A stretch of DNA of 64,000 nucleotides from Martinezella rhizogenes. GTDB taxonomy: Bacteria; Pseudomonadota; Alphaproteobacteria; Rhizobiales; Rhizobiaceae. Positions within the stretch are counted from its first letter, which is position 1. The number at the start of each line of letters is the position of its first letter. The position numbers and the translations under genes were made by a program. This document shows positions 45,490-54,326 of the stretch, one piece after another. The stretch covers positions 124,001-188,000 of the forward strand of contig JAAMEZ010000041.1 of assembly GCA_013322215.1 (NCBI GenBank). The letters run 5' to 3'. The notes below the pieces were generated by a model that was not told the origin of the DNA, ran no database searches, and saw only the letters and a program-made list of their open reading frames with translations.

Positions 45490-45509
45490 GTCGTCCTCAA
45501 TTGTGTGGG

Positions 45510-45968
45510 TCACTGCTGTCGCAGCTTTAAAAGCAGTTGTTTGAGCTCCGGCTCGATAACCAATCCAGAAGCTTCCTCCGGAGAAAACCACCTGATCTGG
45601 CGTTGTCCTTTCTCGGGGAAATCATCCTTCAGGGTCGATACGGTCAGCAGGTGAACCTGAACCAGACAAGGGATGAATTCGTCATGTGATACCTTCTTGT
45701 CATAGCGGTAGTGACCATACGGGTTTTTGCAGACTCTTCCCCGCACGCCGGCTTCTTCCCAAGCTTCCTCCCGTGCGACTCGATGAAGCTTTTTCCTGCC
45801 CTCCGACCAGCCCTTGGGGATTACCCAGCGGCCAGTTTCGCGGCTGGTGATCAGAAGCGCTTCCATCTCGCTGTTAACAAGGCTTGTCGAGCGTACGCAA
45901 ATCGCGCCGCATTGGTCCGCGTCGACCAGTGGCGATCTGTGACCGTTATTGTCAGAGGCGCGCCGCAT
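45510..45968 (-). CDS. Nudix hydrolase
   Basis: Protein of 152 residues. The Nudix region is PKGWSEGRKKLHRVAREEAW followed by EEAGVRG. The EEAWEEAGV form, with Trp and a preceding GW, is that of the diphosphoinositol-polyphosphate/ADP-ribose-like branch found in rhizobia. It would cut a nucleoside diphosphate linked to another group. It overlaps the accG stop by one base and so is translationally coupled to acc. The substrate is unknown. Confidence 0.85.
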   Translation of the reverse strand: MRRASDNNGHRSPLVDADQCGAICVRSTSLVNSEMEALLITSRETGRWVIPKGWSEGRKKLHRVAREEAWEEAGVRGRVCKNPYGHYRYDKKVSHDEFIPCLVQVHLLTVSTLKDDFPEKGQRQIRWFSPEEASGLVIEPELKQLLLKLRQQ

Positions 45969-46786
45969 TATGCGGCCAGCGCCACTTTATCGAGCAACGG
46001 CTTCACCTTCTCCAGGAAGTCGTGGCTGCCACAAGCAAACCGGAGTTTGGCCGACAAGTCGGTCCTGTCCCAGTCGATCGTATCCGCAACACCCAGATTG
46101 CTCAAAATAGGCAACGCTGCCATAACGTCCCACGTCGAGTCTCCCAATGAAACGTAGCCATCTGTCTCGCCCATGGCCACCTCGACCATCGAGAGTGTCG
46201 CAGCGCCGCAGAAACGGAAGCTGATATTGAGATCATCCGAGATATAACGGATGACTTCGAGCCTGTCCGCTGTCGAAGCCGAAGGATGGTAGCTGAACCC
46301 GGTCGATGCACGCGACATATCGAGCGGCGGAAGTGGCTTGACCGCCATGCCGTTGAGCTTCGTCTCCACCGTTTTCCCTCCAACAAACATCAGGTTTCGG
46401 ACTGGAGCGAAGATAACCCCGAATGTAGGACGCTTGTTTTCATAGAGACCGATGGAAATTGCCCAGTTCTGACCGCCGCGGACGAAATTGAATGTCCCAT
46501 CAATCGGATCGATCACCCAGATACGACCTGAACGCCCTTTGATTTCGCCCCCTTCTTCTCCAAATATGCCGTCTGCGGGAAACGCCTCCCGCAACTGCGC
46601 GATAAGAAATGTTTCGACCTCCTTGTCCGCCTTCGTCACAAGATCGAGATGTCCCTTGGTCTCGACCGACAGGCTCGATAGGGAGCGGAAATGAGCGAGG
46701 GCAAGGTCGCCTGCCTTGCGCGCGATCTCTTCCACAATCGAAGCTGTTTCTCCTGCGTGAGATGTCGATGTGTCCCGATCAGCCAT
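45968..46786 (-). CDS. accG: AccG, inositol monophosphatase-like sugar phosphatase
   Basis: Protein of 272 residues starting MADRDTSTSHAGETASIVEE; this ATG overlaps the accF stop by 8 bases, while the frame runs 63 codons further upstream inside accF. The metal-binding motifs of the family are present: GEEGGE, WVIDPIDGTFNFVRG, and WDVMAALPIL near the end. In agrocinopine use AccG removes phosphate from arabinose-2-phosphate made by AccF. Confidence 0.88.
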   Translation of the reverse strand: MADRDTSTSHAGETASIVEEIARKAGDLALAHFRSLSSLSVETKGHLDLVTKADKEVETFLIAQLREAFPADGIFGEEGGEIKGRSGRIWVIDPIDGTFNFVRGGQNWAISIGLYENKRPTFGVIFAPVRNLMFVGGKTVETKLNGMAVKPLPPLDMSRASTGFSYHPSASTADRLEVIRYISDDLNISFRFCGAATLSMVEVAMGETDGYVSLGDSTWDVMAALPILSNLGVADTIDWDRTDLSAKLRFACGSHDFLEKVKPLLDKVALAA

Positions 46787-47585
46787 TTGCACGGTCCTTG
46801 AGCCTGGCGACCTGTGCGACGTCGTCTCCGAGCAACTGATCCAACTGACCTTCACGAACCCACTGAACGACCTGCGTTTCCACGTCCACGCCGTACTGCG
46901 CGAGTTTTTCATGGTACCCCGTCGGTAGGTAGCAAAAAGCGGCAAATCCCTCGTTGTGGAGTTGGCGGGCTTCACCGCTGGCGAAATGGTAGATCTCGAT
47001 GTTCATGGCATCGAGATTGGCCTGACGGGCAAGGGCGGCTGGATCGATGAGGCGCGAATGCATCAGGCCAACGGTCGGTACCTCGGGAATTGCTTCCTTG
47101 ACGGCCTTCAGCTGAACGTAGTCGAAGGAAGAGAACTGGAGGAGATCCGCACAGCCCAATTCATCGATGAGCGTCCTCAACTTTGGGAAGAAGACGTCGT
47201 TCGCGTCGTAGATCTTCAGTTCAAGCTGATAGATAATGCCAAGCTCACGGGCGAGCTGAAGCGCGTCCTTAAGTAGCGGCACACGCTCTCCGACAAACTC
47301 CGAACTGAACCAACTCCCTGCGTCGAGTTTCGACAACTCCGAATAGGTCATGTCGTGAACGATGCCGTGACCGTCTGTTGTGCGGTCGACGGTCTTGTCG
47401 TGAATCAGCACAAGTTCTCCATCGCGGGTAATTCCGAGATCGGTTTCGCATGTGACGTTACGTCCGCCGAATTCAAACGCCTTCCGAAACGCCGCGAGCG
47501 TGTTTTCGGGGGCGCCGGCGCTGTGGCCGCGATGGCCGCCCAGGCGGATCGTCTCCGGTGTCATTCTGAGAGGGTTCATTTTCAT
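46779..47585 (-). CDS. accF: AccF, agrocinopine phosphodiesterase (GDPD family)
   Basis: Protein of 268 residues of the glycerophosphodiester phosphodiesterase family. The catalytic pair is in GGHRGHSAGAPENTLAAF, followed by ETDLGITRDGELVLIHDKTV, the metal-binding region. AccF cleaves agrocinopine to sucrose and arabinose-2-phosphate, which is also the activating step for the antibiotic agrocin 84. An ATG two codons later is an alternative start. No signal peptide, so it acts in the cytoplasm after uptake. Confidence 0.9.
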   Translation of the reverse strand: MKMNPLRMTPETIRLGGHRGHSAGAPENTLAAFRKAFEFGGRNVTCETDLGITRDGELVLIHDKTVDRTTDGHGIVHDMTYSELSKLDAGSWFSSEFVGERVPLLKDALQLARELGIIYQLELKIYDANDVFFPKLRTLIDELGCADLLQFSSFDYVQLKAVKEAIPEVPTVGLMHSRLIDPAALARQANLDAMNIEIYHFASGEARQLHNEGFAAFCYLPTGYHEKLAQYGVDVETQVVQWVREGQLDQLLGDDVAQVARLKDRANG

Positions 47586-47594
47586 TCCTTTCGT

Positions 47595-48455
47595 TTATCG
47601 CAGGCGCGCGTCGAAGCGATCGCGCAAGTAGTCGCCGAGCAGGCTGATGGACAGGGTGGTGAGAACAATAACAACGCCGGGCAACGCGATGAGCCACCAG
47701 GCAATCGCGATATAGTTTCTGCCGTCTGCGACCATCAGCCCAAGGCTCGTTTCCGGCGGTTGGATCCCAAGCCCAAGGAAGCTCAATCCGCTTTCGAGCA
47801 GGATGATATCCGGGAAATTCAGGGTGATTTGAACGATGAGCGGTCCAGCAATGTTTGGAAGGACGTGGCGCACATAGATCCGAAGCGATGGCACGCCGAC
47901 GATGCGCGCCGCCTCCGCATATCCCTCCTGGTTCGCACTCAAGACGAGGCCACGCGTCAGCCGCGCATAACGCTCGAATGATGCGACACCAACGAGCATA
48001 AGAAGTATCAGCGGGCTTGACCCGAGAAACGCCAGGACACCAAGCGCGAAGATTATAAAGGGCACGGAAGCCTTCGCGTCTGCGAAGCCCATAATGAGAT
48101 TGTCGACCCAGCCACCGAAATGTGCCGCAAGAAATCCGAGGGTCGTACCGATGAACGCGCAGATGAGAGAACCGACAAGAGCGATCATCAAAGACGTCTG
48201 GGTAGCGACCAGAATGTTGCTGAGCACGTCACGACCGAGATAATCAGTTCCCAGCAAATGTCCCGGCGCACCCGGCGGCGCAAATCGCGCCAGAGGTGAC
48301 TGCTGCAGATAGTCGAACGGTGCCAACCATTGCGCCGTGATGCCCACGAAGACGACAACCGCAATCCAGATCAGGCATAGCCAGATACTGATCGGAATGC
48401 GGCGGGCAGATTTCAGGAATTGCCGCTTTGGTAATGAGAGTGTCGTATTAGCCAT
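47595..48455 (-). CDS. accE: AccE, ABC transporter permease
   Basis: Protein of 286 residues of the DppC type with about six membrane helices and the EAA-type loop (EAARIVGVPSLRIYVRHVLP). With AccD it forms the membrane part of the agrocinopine importer, which also takes up agrocin 84. It overlaps the accD stop by 8 bases. Confidence 0.9.
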   Translation of the reverse strand: MANTTLSLPKRQFLKSARRIPISIWLCLIWIAVVVFVGITAQWLAPFDYLQQSPLARFAPPGAPGHLLGTDYLGRDVLSNILVATQTSLMIALVGSLICAFIGTTLGFLAAHFGGWVDNLIMGFADAKASVPFIIFALGVLAFLGSSPLILLMLVGVASFERYARLTRGLVLSANQEGYAEAARIVGVPSLRIYVRHVLPNIAGPLIVQITLNFPDIILLESGLSFLGLGIQPPETSLGLMVADGRNYIAIAWWLIALPGVVIVLTTLSISLLGDYLRDRFDARLR

Positions 48456-49374
48456 TTTTTTGAAGCCTGATTTTCGGGTTCAGCACCGCATAGAGAACAT
48501 CGACGATCAAGTTGATCGTGACCATGAACGCCGTGAAGAGAAGGATCATTGCCTGAACGACATTGAGATCGCTGAGCGTGATTGCTCGAACAAAACCGCT
48601 ACCAAGCCCGGGCCAGGCGAATACGGTCTCTACGATAGCCGACCCCCCCAGCAAGCCAGCTGCAACGAAACCCAGCATGGTCACCATCGGGATCGCCGCG
48701 TTCGGGAGCGCGTGGCGGATAACCACTTCCCACTTGGGAATACCATCGGCGCGAGCCGCTGCGATATAGGGCTGTTCCAGAACTTCGATCAGCGCGGAAC
48801 GTGCGAAGCGCGCAATCGCAGCCGCATTGACAAGACCGAATGTCGCAACGGGCAGGATCGCATGCTGCCAGGTGGAACTTCCCGAGCTCGGCAGCACACG
48901 AAACCAGACGGCAAACACGAAGATGAGCGTCAGTCCGAGCAAGAAATTTGGTACGCTATAGCCGAGAACAGCGCCTGCCATGACGGATTTGTCGGCGGCA
49001 CTGTCGCGGCGGACTGCTGCAATGATTCCCGCGGGGATACCGACGAGTACGCTTAGCACGAACGCTGAAATCGTCAGCGTCAATGTCTTGGGTATACGTT
49101 CGGCGATGACGGTGAATACCTCACGACCGTCGGCTGCCGATACCCCGAAGTCGCCTCTGAGCGCGCTGGCGAGATAGATCAGGAACTGTTCAGGAATGGA
49201 TCTGTCCAGGCCCCATGCTGTTCGGAATGCTGCCAGCGCCTCTGGCGTCGCGTTCTCGCCCAACATGGCCCGAGCTGGATCTCCACCCAACCTGAGAATG
49301 ATGAAGACAAACGTCACGGTCAGCATCATGACAATGATCGCTCGAACGAGGCGTGCAAGGATGAAACTAATCAT
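48448..49374 (-). CDS. accD: AccD, ABC transporter permease
   Basis: Protein of 308 residues of the DppB type, starting MISFILARLVRAIIVMMLTV, with six predicted membrane helices and the loop AARADGIPKWEVVIRHALPN. Partner of AccE. The start overlaps the accC stop by four bases. Confidence 0.9.
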   Translation of the reverse strand: MISFILARLVRAIIVMMLTVTFVFIILRLGGDPARAMLGENATPEALAAFRTAWGLDRSIPEQFLIYLASALRGDFGVSAADGREVFTVIAERIPKTLTLTISAFVLSVLVGIPAGIIAAVRRDSAADKSVMAGAVLGYSVPNFLLGLTLIFVFAVWFRVLPSSGSSTWQHAILPVATFGLVNAAAIARFARSALIEVLEQPYIAAARADGIPKWEVVIRHALPNAAIPMVTMLGFVAAGLLGGSAIVETVFAWPGLGSGFVRAITLSDLNVVQAMILLFTAFMVTINLIVDVLYAVLNPKIRLQKNG

Positions 49375-50390
49375 CGCGCCACCTCCATCATCTGCGCCGG
49401 ATCAGTCTGCGCGACTATAGATCTCGGAAACTCTTCCGCTCTATGACACGCTGCCAGTTGCCCGCCCGCAGGCCGAAGCAGCGGCGTTTCTTTCGCACAT
49501 CTTTCGATTGCAAAAGGACAGCGTGACCGGAAGGCACAGCCAGTCATTACCTTGCCAGCGTCGAGTTCCCCCTTGATCGGTGGTTCAATATTGCGGACCG
49601 TCGGGTCCATAGTGGGGACGGAGGCAAGCAATGCGCGGGTATAGGGATGGCGTGGCCACGCATACACAGATTTGATATCGCCGGTTTCGACGACGCGGCC
49701 AAGATACATCACGACAATACGATCAACGAGATGGCGAACGATGCGCAGGTCGTGGGTGATGAACACATACGCCAGATCAAGCTCCTGCCAGAGCTGCCGA
49801 AGCAACGCAACGACCTGGGCTTGCACAGAGACGTCGAGCGCAGATACCGCCTCATCGAATACGACCAATTTGGGGTCGAGGATCAAAGCTCGGGCAATAA
49901 CAACTCTTTGTCGCTGCCCTCCCGACATCTGATGTGGATAGCGGTTCATCATCGCGCTCGAGAGGCCGACCCGGTCCAGCATGGTTGCCGCCCGATCACG
50001 CGCGCCCGCGCGGTTGGCAACCCGGTGAACCCAGACGGCTTCAGCGATTTGCTCGCCGATCGTCATTTGTGGATTAAGGGCGGACAGCGGGTTTTGCTGG
50101 ACCAGGGAGGTCTCCTTTCGGAACGTCGACCAGTCTCGCGCGCTACGATCTGTGTGCGCGAGTCCTTCGAACAAGACCTCTCCCTCGGTGGTGGAGGTCA
50201 AGCCGAGCAGAAGTCTACCGAGTGTCGATTTCCCGCTCCCAGATTCACCGACCACACCTACCCGCTCACGCGGCGCAAGTTCGAGATCAATTGAATTAAC
50301 CGCCACATGTACCGATGGCTTTACGAAAAGCCCGGATTTCAGGCGAAAGACCTTGGTGACCCCGCGGGCCTGAAGAAGAGGCGCACTCAT
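49371..50390 (-). CDS. accC: AccC, ABC transporter ATPase
   Basis: Protein of 339 residues from MSAPLLQARGVTKVFRLKSG; the start overlaps the accB stop as ATGA. Walker A GESGSGKST, signature SGGQRQRV, Walker B LVVFDEAVSALD. The C-terminal oligopeptide-type extension has Cys residues (GCAFRSRCPFAIERC) that may hold an iron-sulfur cluster as in related DppF/OppF proteins. Confidence 0.9.
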   Translation of the reverse strand: MSAPLLQARGVTKVFRLKSGLFVKPSVHVAVNSIDLELAPRERVGVVGESGSGKSTLGRLLLGLTSTTEGEVLFEGLAHTDRSARDWSTFRKETSLVQQNPLSALNPQMTIGEQIAEAVWVHRVANRAGARDRAATMLDRVGLSSAMMNRYPHQMSGGQRQRVVIARALILDPKLVVFDEAVSALDVSVQAQVVALLRQLWQELDLAYVFITHDLRIVRHLVDRIVVMYLGRVVETGDIKSVYAWPRHPYTRALLASVPTMDPTVRNIEPPIKGELDAGKVMTGCAFRSRCPFAIERCAKETPLLRPAGGQLAACHRAEEFPRSIVAQTDPAQMMEVAR

Positions 50391-51325
50391 GGGCTCACCG
50401 GATGGTAACACGCCGCGTCATGGAACGCGCCGACGTTGACAGGCCCGGGAAAGCTCACGGAACATTGTTCGCTCGCGCGGGGACAGCGTGGGTGATAATA
50501 ACATCCGGCAGGCAGGTTATCGAGAAGAGGAACAGAACCCGGGATTGGTACTGGCGGCTCCAGGTCGTCCGCATCGATCGTTGGCATGCAGCCGATCAGG
50601 GCGCGAGCGTAAGGATGCGCTGCACGCTCCAACAATTCCGCAACCGGCGCCGTTTCGACGATCTTTCCGCAATACATGACCGCCGCACGATCCGCGAGGC
50701 GGGCGATCACGCCGAGATCGTGCGACACGATCAAAAGCGCCATGCCTGTTTCAGATCTGAGTTCCTCCAGAAGATGAAGGATCTGCGCCTGCGTCGTGAC
50801 ATCGAGCGCTGTCGTGGGCTCGTCGGCGATCATCAGCTTGGGCTTCGCAGCGAGCGCGTGGGCAATCATGACGCGCTGGTTCATACCGCCCGAGAACTCA
50901 TGAGGATAGGATCGCAGCCGACTTTTGGCGCGGTCGATACCGACACGTTCGAGAAGACGCATGGCCTCGAGCCGTGCATCGTTGCCCTCCAGACCCTGAT
51001 GGCGATAAAGGCTGCTCTCGAGATAATAACCGATCGAATGAACCGGATTGAGGCTGCTGGTCGGGTCCTGATAGATCATGGCAATAGCCGGCTTGCCATC
51101 AGCCTTTGGTCCACTGTTCAGCTCAATAGTTCCGCCCGTCTGCGAAATCCCTCGCGGCAATGCCTTGGCTATTGCGTAACATGTCATGCTCTTTCCGCAG
51201 CCCGACTCCCCGACGAGTCCAAGCGTCTGCCCTGCATCCAGTGAAAAACTGACACCGTTGATGATTGTGATATCGCGCGCCGGCACCTGAACGACCAGGT
51301 CGCGAACTGTTAGTAGATTTGACAA
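50387..51325 (-). CDS. accB: AccB, ABC transporter ATPase
   Basis: Protein of 312 residues of the DppD type. I choose the TTG at 51325 (SNLLTVRDLVVQVPARDITI after the start) because GGAGGAG stands six bases before it; a GTG nine codons upstream (51352) has no room for a ribosome site. Walker A GESGCGKSM, signature SGGMNQRV, Walker B LMIADEPTTALD. The third Walker A position after GK is S then M, where T is commoner. The C-terminal Cys cluster (CYYHPRCPRASEQC) is present. Confidence 0.88.
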   Translation of the reverse strand: MSNLLTVRDLVVQVPARDITIINGVSFSLDAGQTLGLVGESGCGKSMTCYAIAKALPRGISQTGGTIELNSGPKADGKPAIAMIYQDPTSSLNPVHSIGYYLESSLYRHQGLEGNDARLEAMRLLERVGIDRAKSRLRSYPHEFSGGMNQRVMIAHALAAKPKLMIADEPTTALDVTTQAQILHLLEELRSETGMALLIVSHDLGVIARLADRAAVMYCGKIVETAPVAELLERAAHPYARALIGCMPTIDADDLEPPVPIPGSVPLLDNLPAGCYYHPRCPRASEQCSVSFPGPVNVGAFHDAACYHPVSP

Positions 51326-51385
51326 CTTAGGCTCCTCCAGGGCGACGCGCACACCTCGCGCGCGCCGCCTTCTCGATTAACGAGT

Positions 51386-52951
51386 TCAGCCGAAGCTGAG
51401 ATTGTTGCGGAATTCCATCATCTCGAAGCTCACGGGCTTCCAGTGGACATCCTTGCGCGCGGCATAAACGTCATACGGCTGATAGAGAATGACGGCTGGC
51501 GCCTCCTCTTCGAAAATATCCCGCATGCGATTGTAGGCGTCGAAGCGCTCCTTGCCATTCGGCAGAACCGTGACCTTCTGACATAATTCGTTGAACTCGG
51601 CCGGCGCCTTCCAACCCCAACGCTTTTGAACCTGACCATTCGGCCCGAATTCGGGGACGATCGTGGCGTAGGCATCGGTCATCCATTGGCCGTTGGACCA
51701 GTTTCTGATCCAGGTCTGGTTGTCCGGGGGGAAGCTACCCGGTGCGTAGGTTTTCATGACCACGTTCACACCGATCTGCTTCCACATTTCGATCATCATC
51801 ATCAACGCAGGCATGGCGTTGGCATAATAGTTGCCCATCGTGTGATAGGTGATCGGCGTTCCATCGTAGCCGCTCTCCTTGACGAGACGCTTGGCCTCCT
51901 CGACATTATATTCCATGGCCTTACGCTTTGGATCGAAGGTTTCCCCATAGTTCGGGAAATTGAAGCCGGCCGGGATAGATGCTTGTTTCTTCCAGAGCGC
52001 TTCAACCATGATTGGCCGGTTGACAGCCAGAGCAAGAGCGCGCCGAAGCTTCTTATCCTTGAAAACTTCTTGGTTCATATTGAAGGTGAACATGTGGAAG
52101 TTTTCGATGAGCGTCCCGCGCGTTTCGAGGTCCGGATAGCTATTTATCAGCTGAATGTCGTCCGGCGTCAGGGTAGTGATGATATCGTATTCACCGCTGA
52201 TCAGACCCGCGACGCGTGTGGCTGGCTCTGCGACGATCTGGTAGGTGATCTTCGATGCAGTCGGCTTTGGACCCCAGTAGGCGTCGTTGGCTTCCAGCAC
52301 CACACGGTCACCGGCAACAAAGTCCACGAACTTGTACGGGCCTGTTCCAACGGGCTTGTTACCGAAATCTACTGCTCCCAGTTTCTTGTAGTATTCTTTG
52401 GGAACAATGCGGCTCATCCAGGATGCGACGAAGGTCTCGATGAGATAGCTCGGGGTCTTTGTGCGAAGTGTGACTATGTATTTGTCCTCGACCACGGGCT
52501 CATCGAAATCGAGCGAATAGGATTTCCCAAGCGGGATTTTCTTGATCGCTTCGGGACCCCAAAGGCGTTCGGAAGAAAAGGTGTATGCGACATCGTCCGC
52601 GGTCAGTTCAACACCATCGTGGAACATGACCTTCTGCCGCAGCTTGAAGCGAACCGATTTCTCATCGATGCGCTCCCAGCTCTCGGCAAGTGCCGGAACG
52701 AGGTCGATGGCATTGCCGGGAGCTCCCTTCGCGAAAAAATCGCGCGCTATCAGCGTGTCGAATATCTGGTTGACGATACGCGGGCCGACATTGCTGATTG
52801 CATTGACCGGCTCCAGCGAGTTCGGCAATCCGTTCACACCCAGGCGAAGCGCCCGGCGTTCTTGCGCGAAGGTGAACTTCGCACCGGCAGTTGAAGCGAC
52901 CGCTATCGCCGCGGTGCCCATCATAAAATTCCTGCGATTGGTCTTAAGCAT
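51386..52951 (-). CDS. accA: AccA, periplasmic agrocinopine-binding protein
   Basis: Protein of 521 residues, SBP family 5 (DppA/OppA type). The N-terminus has a twin-arginine-like signal (TNRRNFMMGTAAIAVAS) cleaved near FAQ. AccA binds agrocinopine, and agrocin 84, through the pyranose-2-phosphate group. It is the first structural gene after accR. Confidence 0.92.
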   Translation of the reverse strand: MLKTNRRNFMMGTAAIAVASTAGAKFTFAQERRALRLGVNGLPNSLEPVNAISNVGPRIVNQIFDTLIARDFFAKGAPGNAIDLVPALAESWERIDEKSVRFKLRQKVMFHDGVELTADDVAYTFSSERLWGPEAIKKIPLGKSYSLDFDEPVVEDKYIVTLRTKTPSYLIETFVASWMSRIVPKEYYKKLGAVDFGNKPVGTGPYKFVDFVAGDRVVLEANDAYWGPKPTASKITYQIVAEPATRVAGLISGEYDIITTLTPDDIQLINSYPDLETRGTLIENFHMFTFNMNQEVFKDKKLRRALALAVNRPIMVEALWKKQASIPAGFNFPNYGETFDPKRKAMEYNVEEAKRLVKESGYDGTPITYHTMGNYYANAMPALMMMIEMWKQIGVNVVMKTYAPGSFPPDNQTWIRNWSNGQWMTDAYATIVPEFGPNGQVQKRWGWKAPAEFNELCQKVTVLPNGKERFDAYNRMRDIFEEEAPAVILYQPYDVYAARKDVHWKPVSFEMMEFRNNLSFG

Positions 52952-53008
52952 GTGGTTTTCCTCCCAGCTCTGTTGAATGAGGGTTTAATTCGCCCGCGGC
53001 CGTCGAAC

Positions 53009-53785
53009 CTAGTTCGCAACAACGAACTTCTTCCGCAGCTTTTCCGGTATTGTCTCAATGATGGTTCGGGTTCCAGAGTCGGTGACGATCACGCCGACAT
53101 CCTCGATCCTGGCCGTCACCGAGAGGCTCGATTTTGTGAATTTCGAATGATCCGCGACGACGATCACGCGGCTCGAAACTTCGATCATGGCGCGAGCGAC
53201 ACTCGCGTTCACGGGCGACGACGTACAGATCAATCCGCGATCAACATCGATCGACGCCGCGTTGAGAATGAGTTTGTCGACATTGAATTGGCGGATAAAC
53301 TGCTCCGCCAAAGGGCCGCGGAAGGAGCGGTTCGTTTCGGTATACTCGCCCCCGACCGAATAGATGCTTTTGCCCTCCCCTCTCGTCAATTCCTCGACAA
53401 TGTCGAGACCATTCGAGATGAAGGTGAGGTTTCTGCGGTCAGCGAGCTTCTTGGCAACTTCCAGCGCAGTTGTACCGGCGTCCAGAAGAACCGTGTCACC
53501 CTCGACGATCATACCGGCAACGACTCCGGCTATGGCCGCCTTCTCCGCCCGATTCCAGACGGCGCGGGCAGCGTTCGGCTTGTCCTGTGTAACCTGCGTG
53601 ACGCTGACCGCACCGCCGTGAGTTCGACGCAAGAGTCCGGCCTCGTGGAGTTCGCTCAAGTCGCGCCTCGCAGTGGCCACCGAAATCTGGAAGTGCTCCG
53701 TCAATCTGCCGATAGCCAAAAACTGCTCATCGCGCAAAAGCTCAACGATTTTCGCCTGGCGGTCCTGAGTCGAGTTGAACACCAA
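53009..53785 (-). CDS. accR: AccR, DeoR-family repressor of acc and arc
   Basis: Protein of 258 residues with a DeoR-type helix-turn-helix (RQAKIVELLRDEQFLAIGRL, then ISVATARRDLSELHEAGLL) and the sugar-phosphate-binding domain with DAGTTALEVAKKL. AccR represses both acc and the divergent arc operon and is relieved by agrocinopine, probably through arabinose-2-phosphate. It heads the acc unit. Candidate operators lie in the spacer at 53817 and 53959. Confidence 0.93.
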   Translation of the reverse strand: MVFNSTQDRQAKIVELLRDEQFLAIGRLTEHFQISVATARRDLSELHEAGLLRRTHGGAVSVTQVTQDKPNAARAVWNRAEKAAIAGVVAGMIVEGDTVLLDAGTTALEVAKKLADRRNLTFISNGLDIVEELTRGEGKSIYSVGGEYTETNRSFRGPLAEQFIRQFNVDKLILNAASIDVDRGLICTSSPVNASVARAMIEVSSRVIVVADHSKFTKSSLSVTARIEDVGVIVTDSGTRTIIETIPEKLRKKFVVAN

Positions 53786-53816
53786 CGCTTCCCTTCCAAC
53801 AAGAAATGGTCTATAT

Positions 53817-53833
53817 CGCTCACACTATGAGCG
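53817..53833. promoter_or_regulatory. Candidate AccR operator 1
   Basis: CGCTCA, a 5-base spacer and TGAGCG make a perfect inverted repeat 32 bases before accR. It shares TCGCTCAC with the site at 53969-53976. Confidence 0.5.
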
Positions 53834-53958
53834 TAATCGTTCTTCGTCAAATGAAAGTTTGGTGACAGTTTTGTTGCATCGCAACGATACATTACAAGTG
53901 ATTACGCATTGTTGGGGATCAAGAAGCTTCGGGTAGCTAAGCGGAAGCCTTTGTTAGT

Positions 53959-53976
53959 GTGATCGAAATCGCTCAC
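53959..53976. promoter_or_regulatory. Candidate AccR operator 2
   Basis: GTGATCGAAATCGCTCAC has short inverted arms (GTGA/TCAC) and repeats the TCGCTCAC of operator 1 in the same direction. It lies on the arc side, fitting AccR control of both divergent units. Confidence 0.45.
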
Positions 53977-54013
53977 TTTCGCACCGCACCAAGATCGTAA
54001 GCTTCTAGGAGGA

Positions 54014-54313
54014 GTGATGACTCATTCGATGTCGAACTGCCGTCAACAAAACCGGCGCGGATCAGCGCTACTCCGCACGACAACAATACGAAACCAGTTG
54101 GAATTCATCTTGCCTGCGATACGGCGCGGGCAAGATGCCGGTGGGCAGCTCTCCTCCCTGCTCGCCCACCGGCACCCTCATCAACCGCAAGCTGGACAAG
54201 GTCTGCGACGAGAACCGCTTCCCTCTCGAGACAAATCAAGACGGCACCCGTCTGGCCGATCTCTGTTGCGAGCAGCCGCTTCGCTGATCAAGGCTTACTT
54301 CCAACAGAATTAG
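54014..54313 (+). CDS. arc leader ORF, unknown
   Basis: A 99-codon frame with a good ribosome site (AGGAGG 54009-54014 region) starting MMTHSMSNCRQQNRRGSALL. It is Arg-rich and low in complexity, and a strong hairpin lies inside it, so it may be a decayed gene or leader rather than a working protein. The pTiC58 arc operon also begins with a small orf of unknown role; the match is by position only. Confidence 0.3.
   Translation: MMTHSMSNCRQQNRRGSALLRTTTIRNQLEFILPAIRRGQDAGGQLSSLLAHRHPHQPQAGQGLRREPLPSRDKSRRHPSGRSLLRAAASLIKAYFQQN
54136..54174 (+). repeat. 11-bp inverted repeat in the arc leader
   Basis: Perfect GC-rich arms TGCCGGTGGGC (54136-54146) and GCCCACCGGCA (54164-54174) with a 17-base pyrimidine-rich loop, 150 bases before the transporter gene. 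In RNA this is a very stable hairpin without a U run. Confidence 0.75.
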
Positions 54314-54326
54314 CGAGAGGCGCGAC

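Noticed and set aside
47355..47981. 208-codon plus-strand frame
   Set aside because: It is antisense to accF and accE, both of which have clear family motifs.
51626..52894. 422-codon plus-strand frame
   Set aside because: It lies wholly antisense to accA, a well-supported solute-binding protein; long mirror frames are common in this GC-rich DNA.
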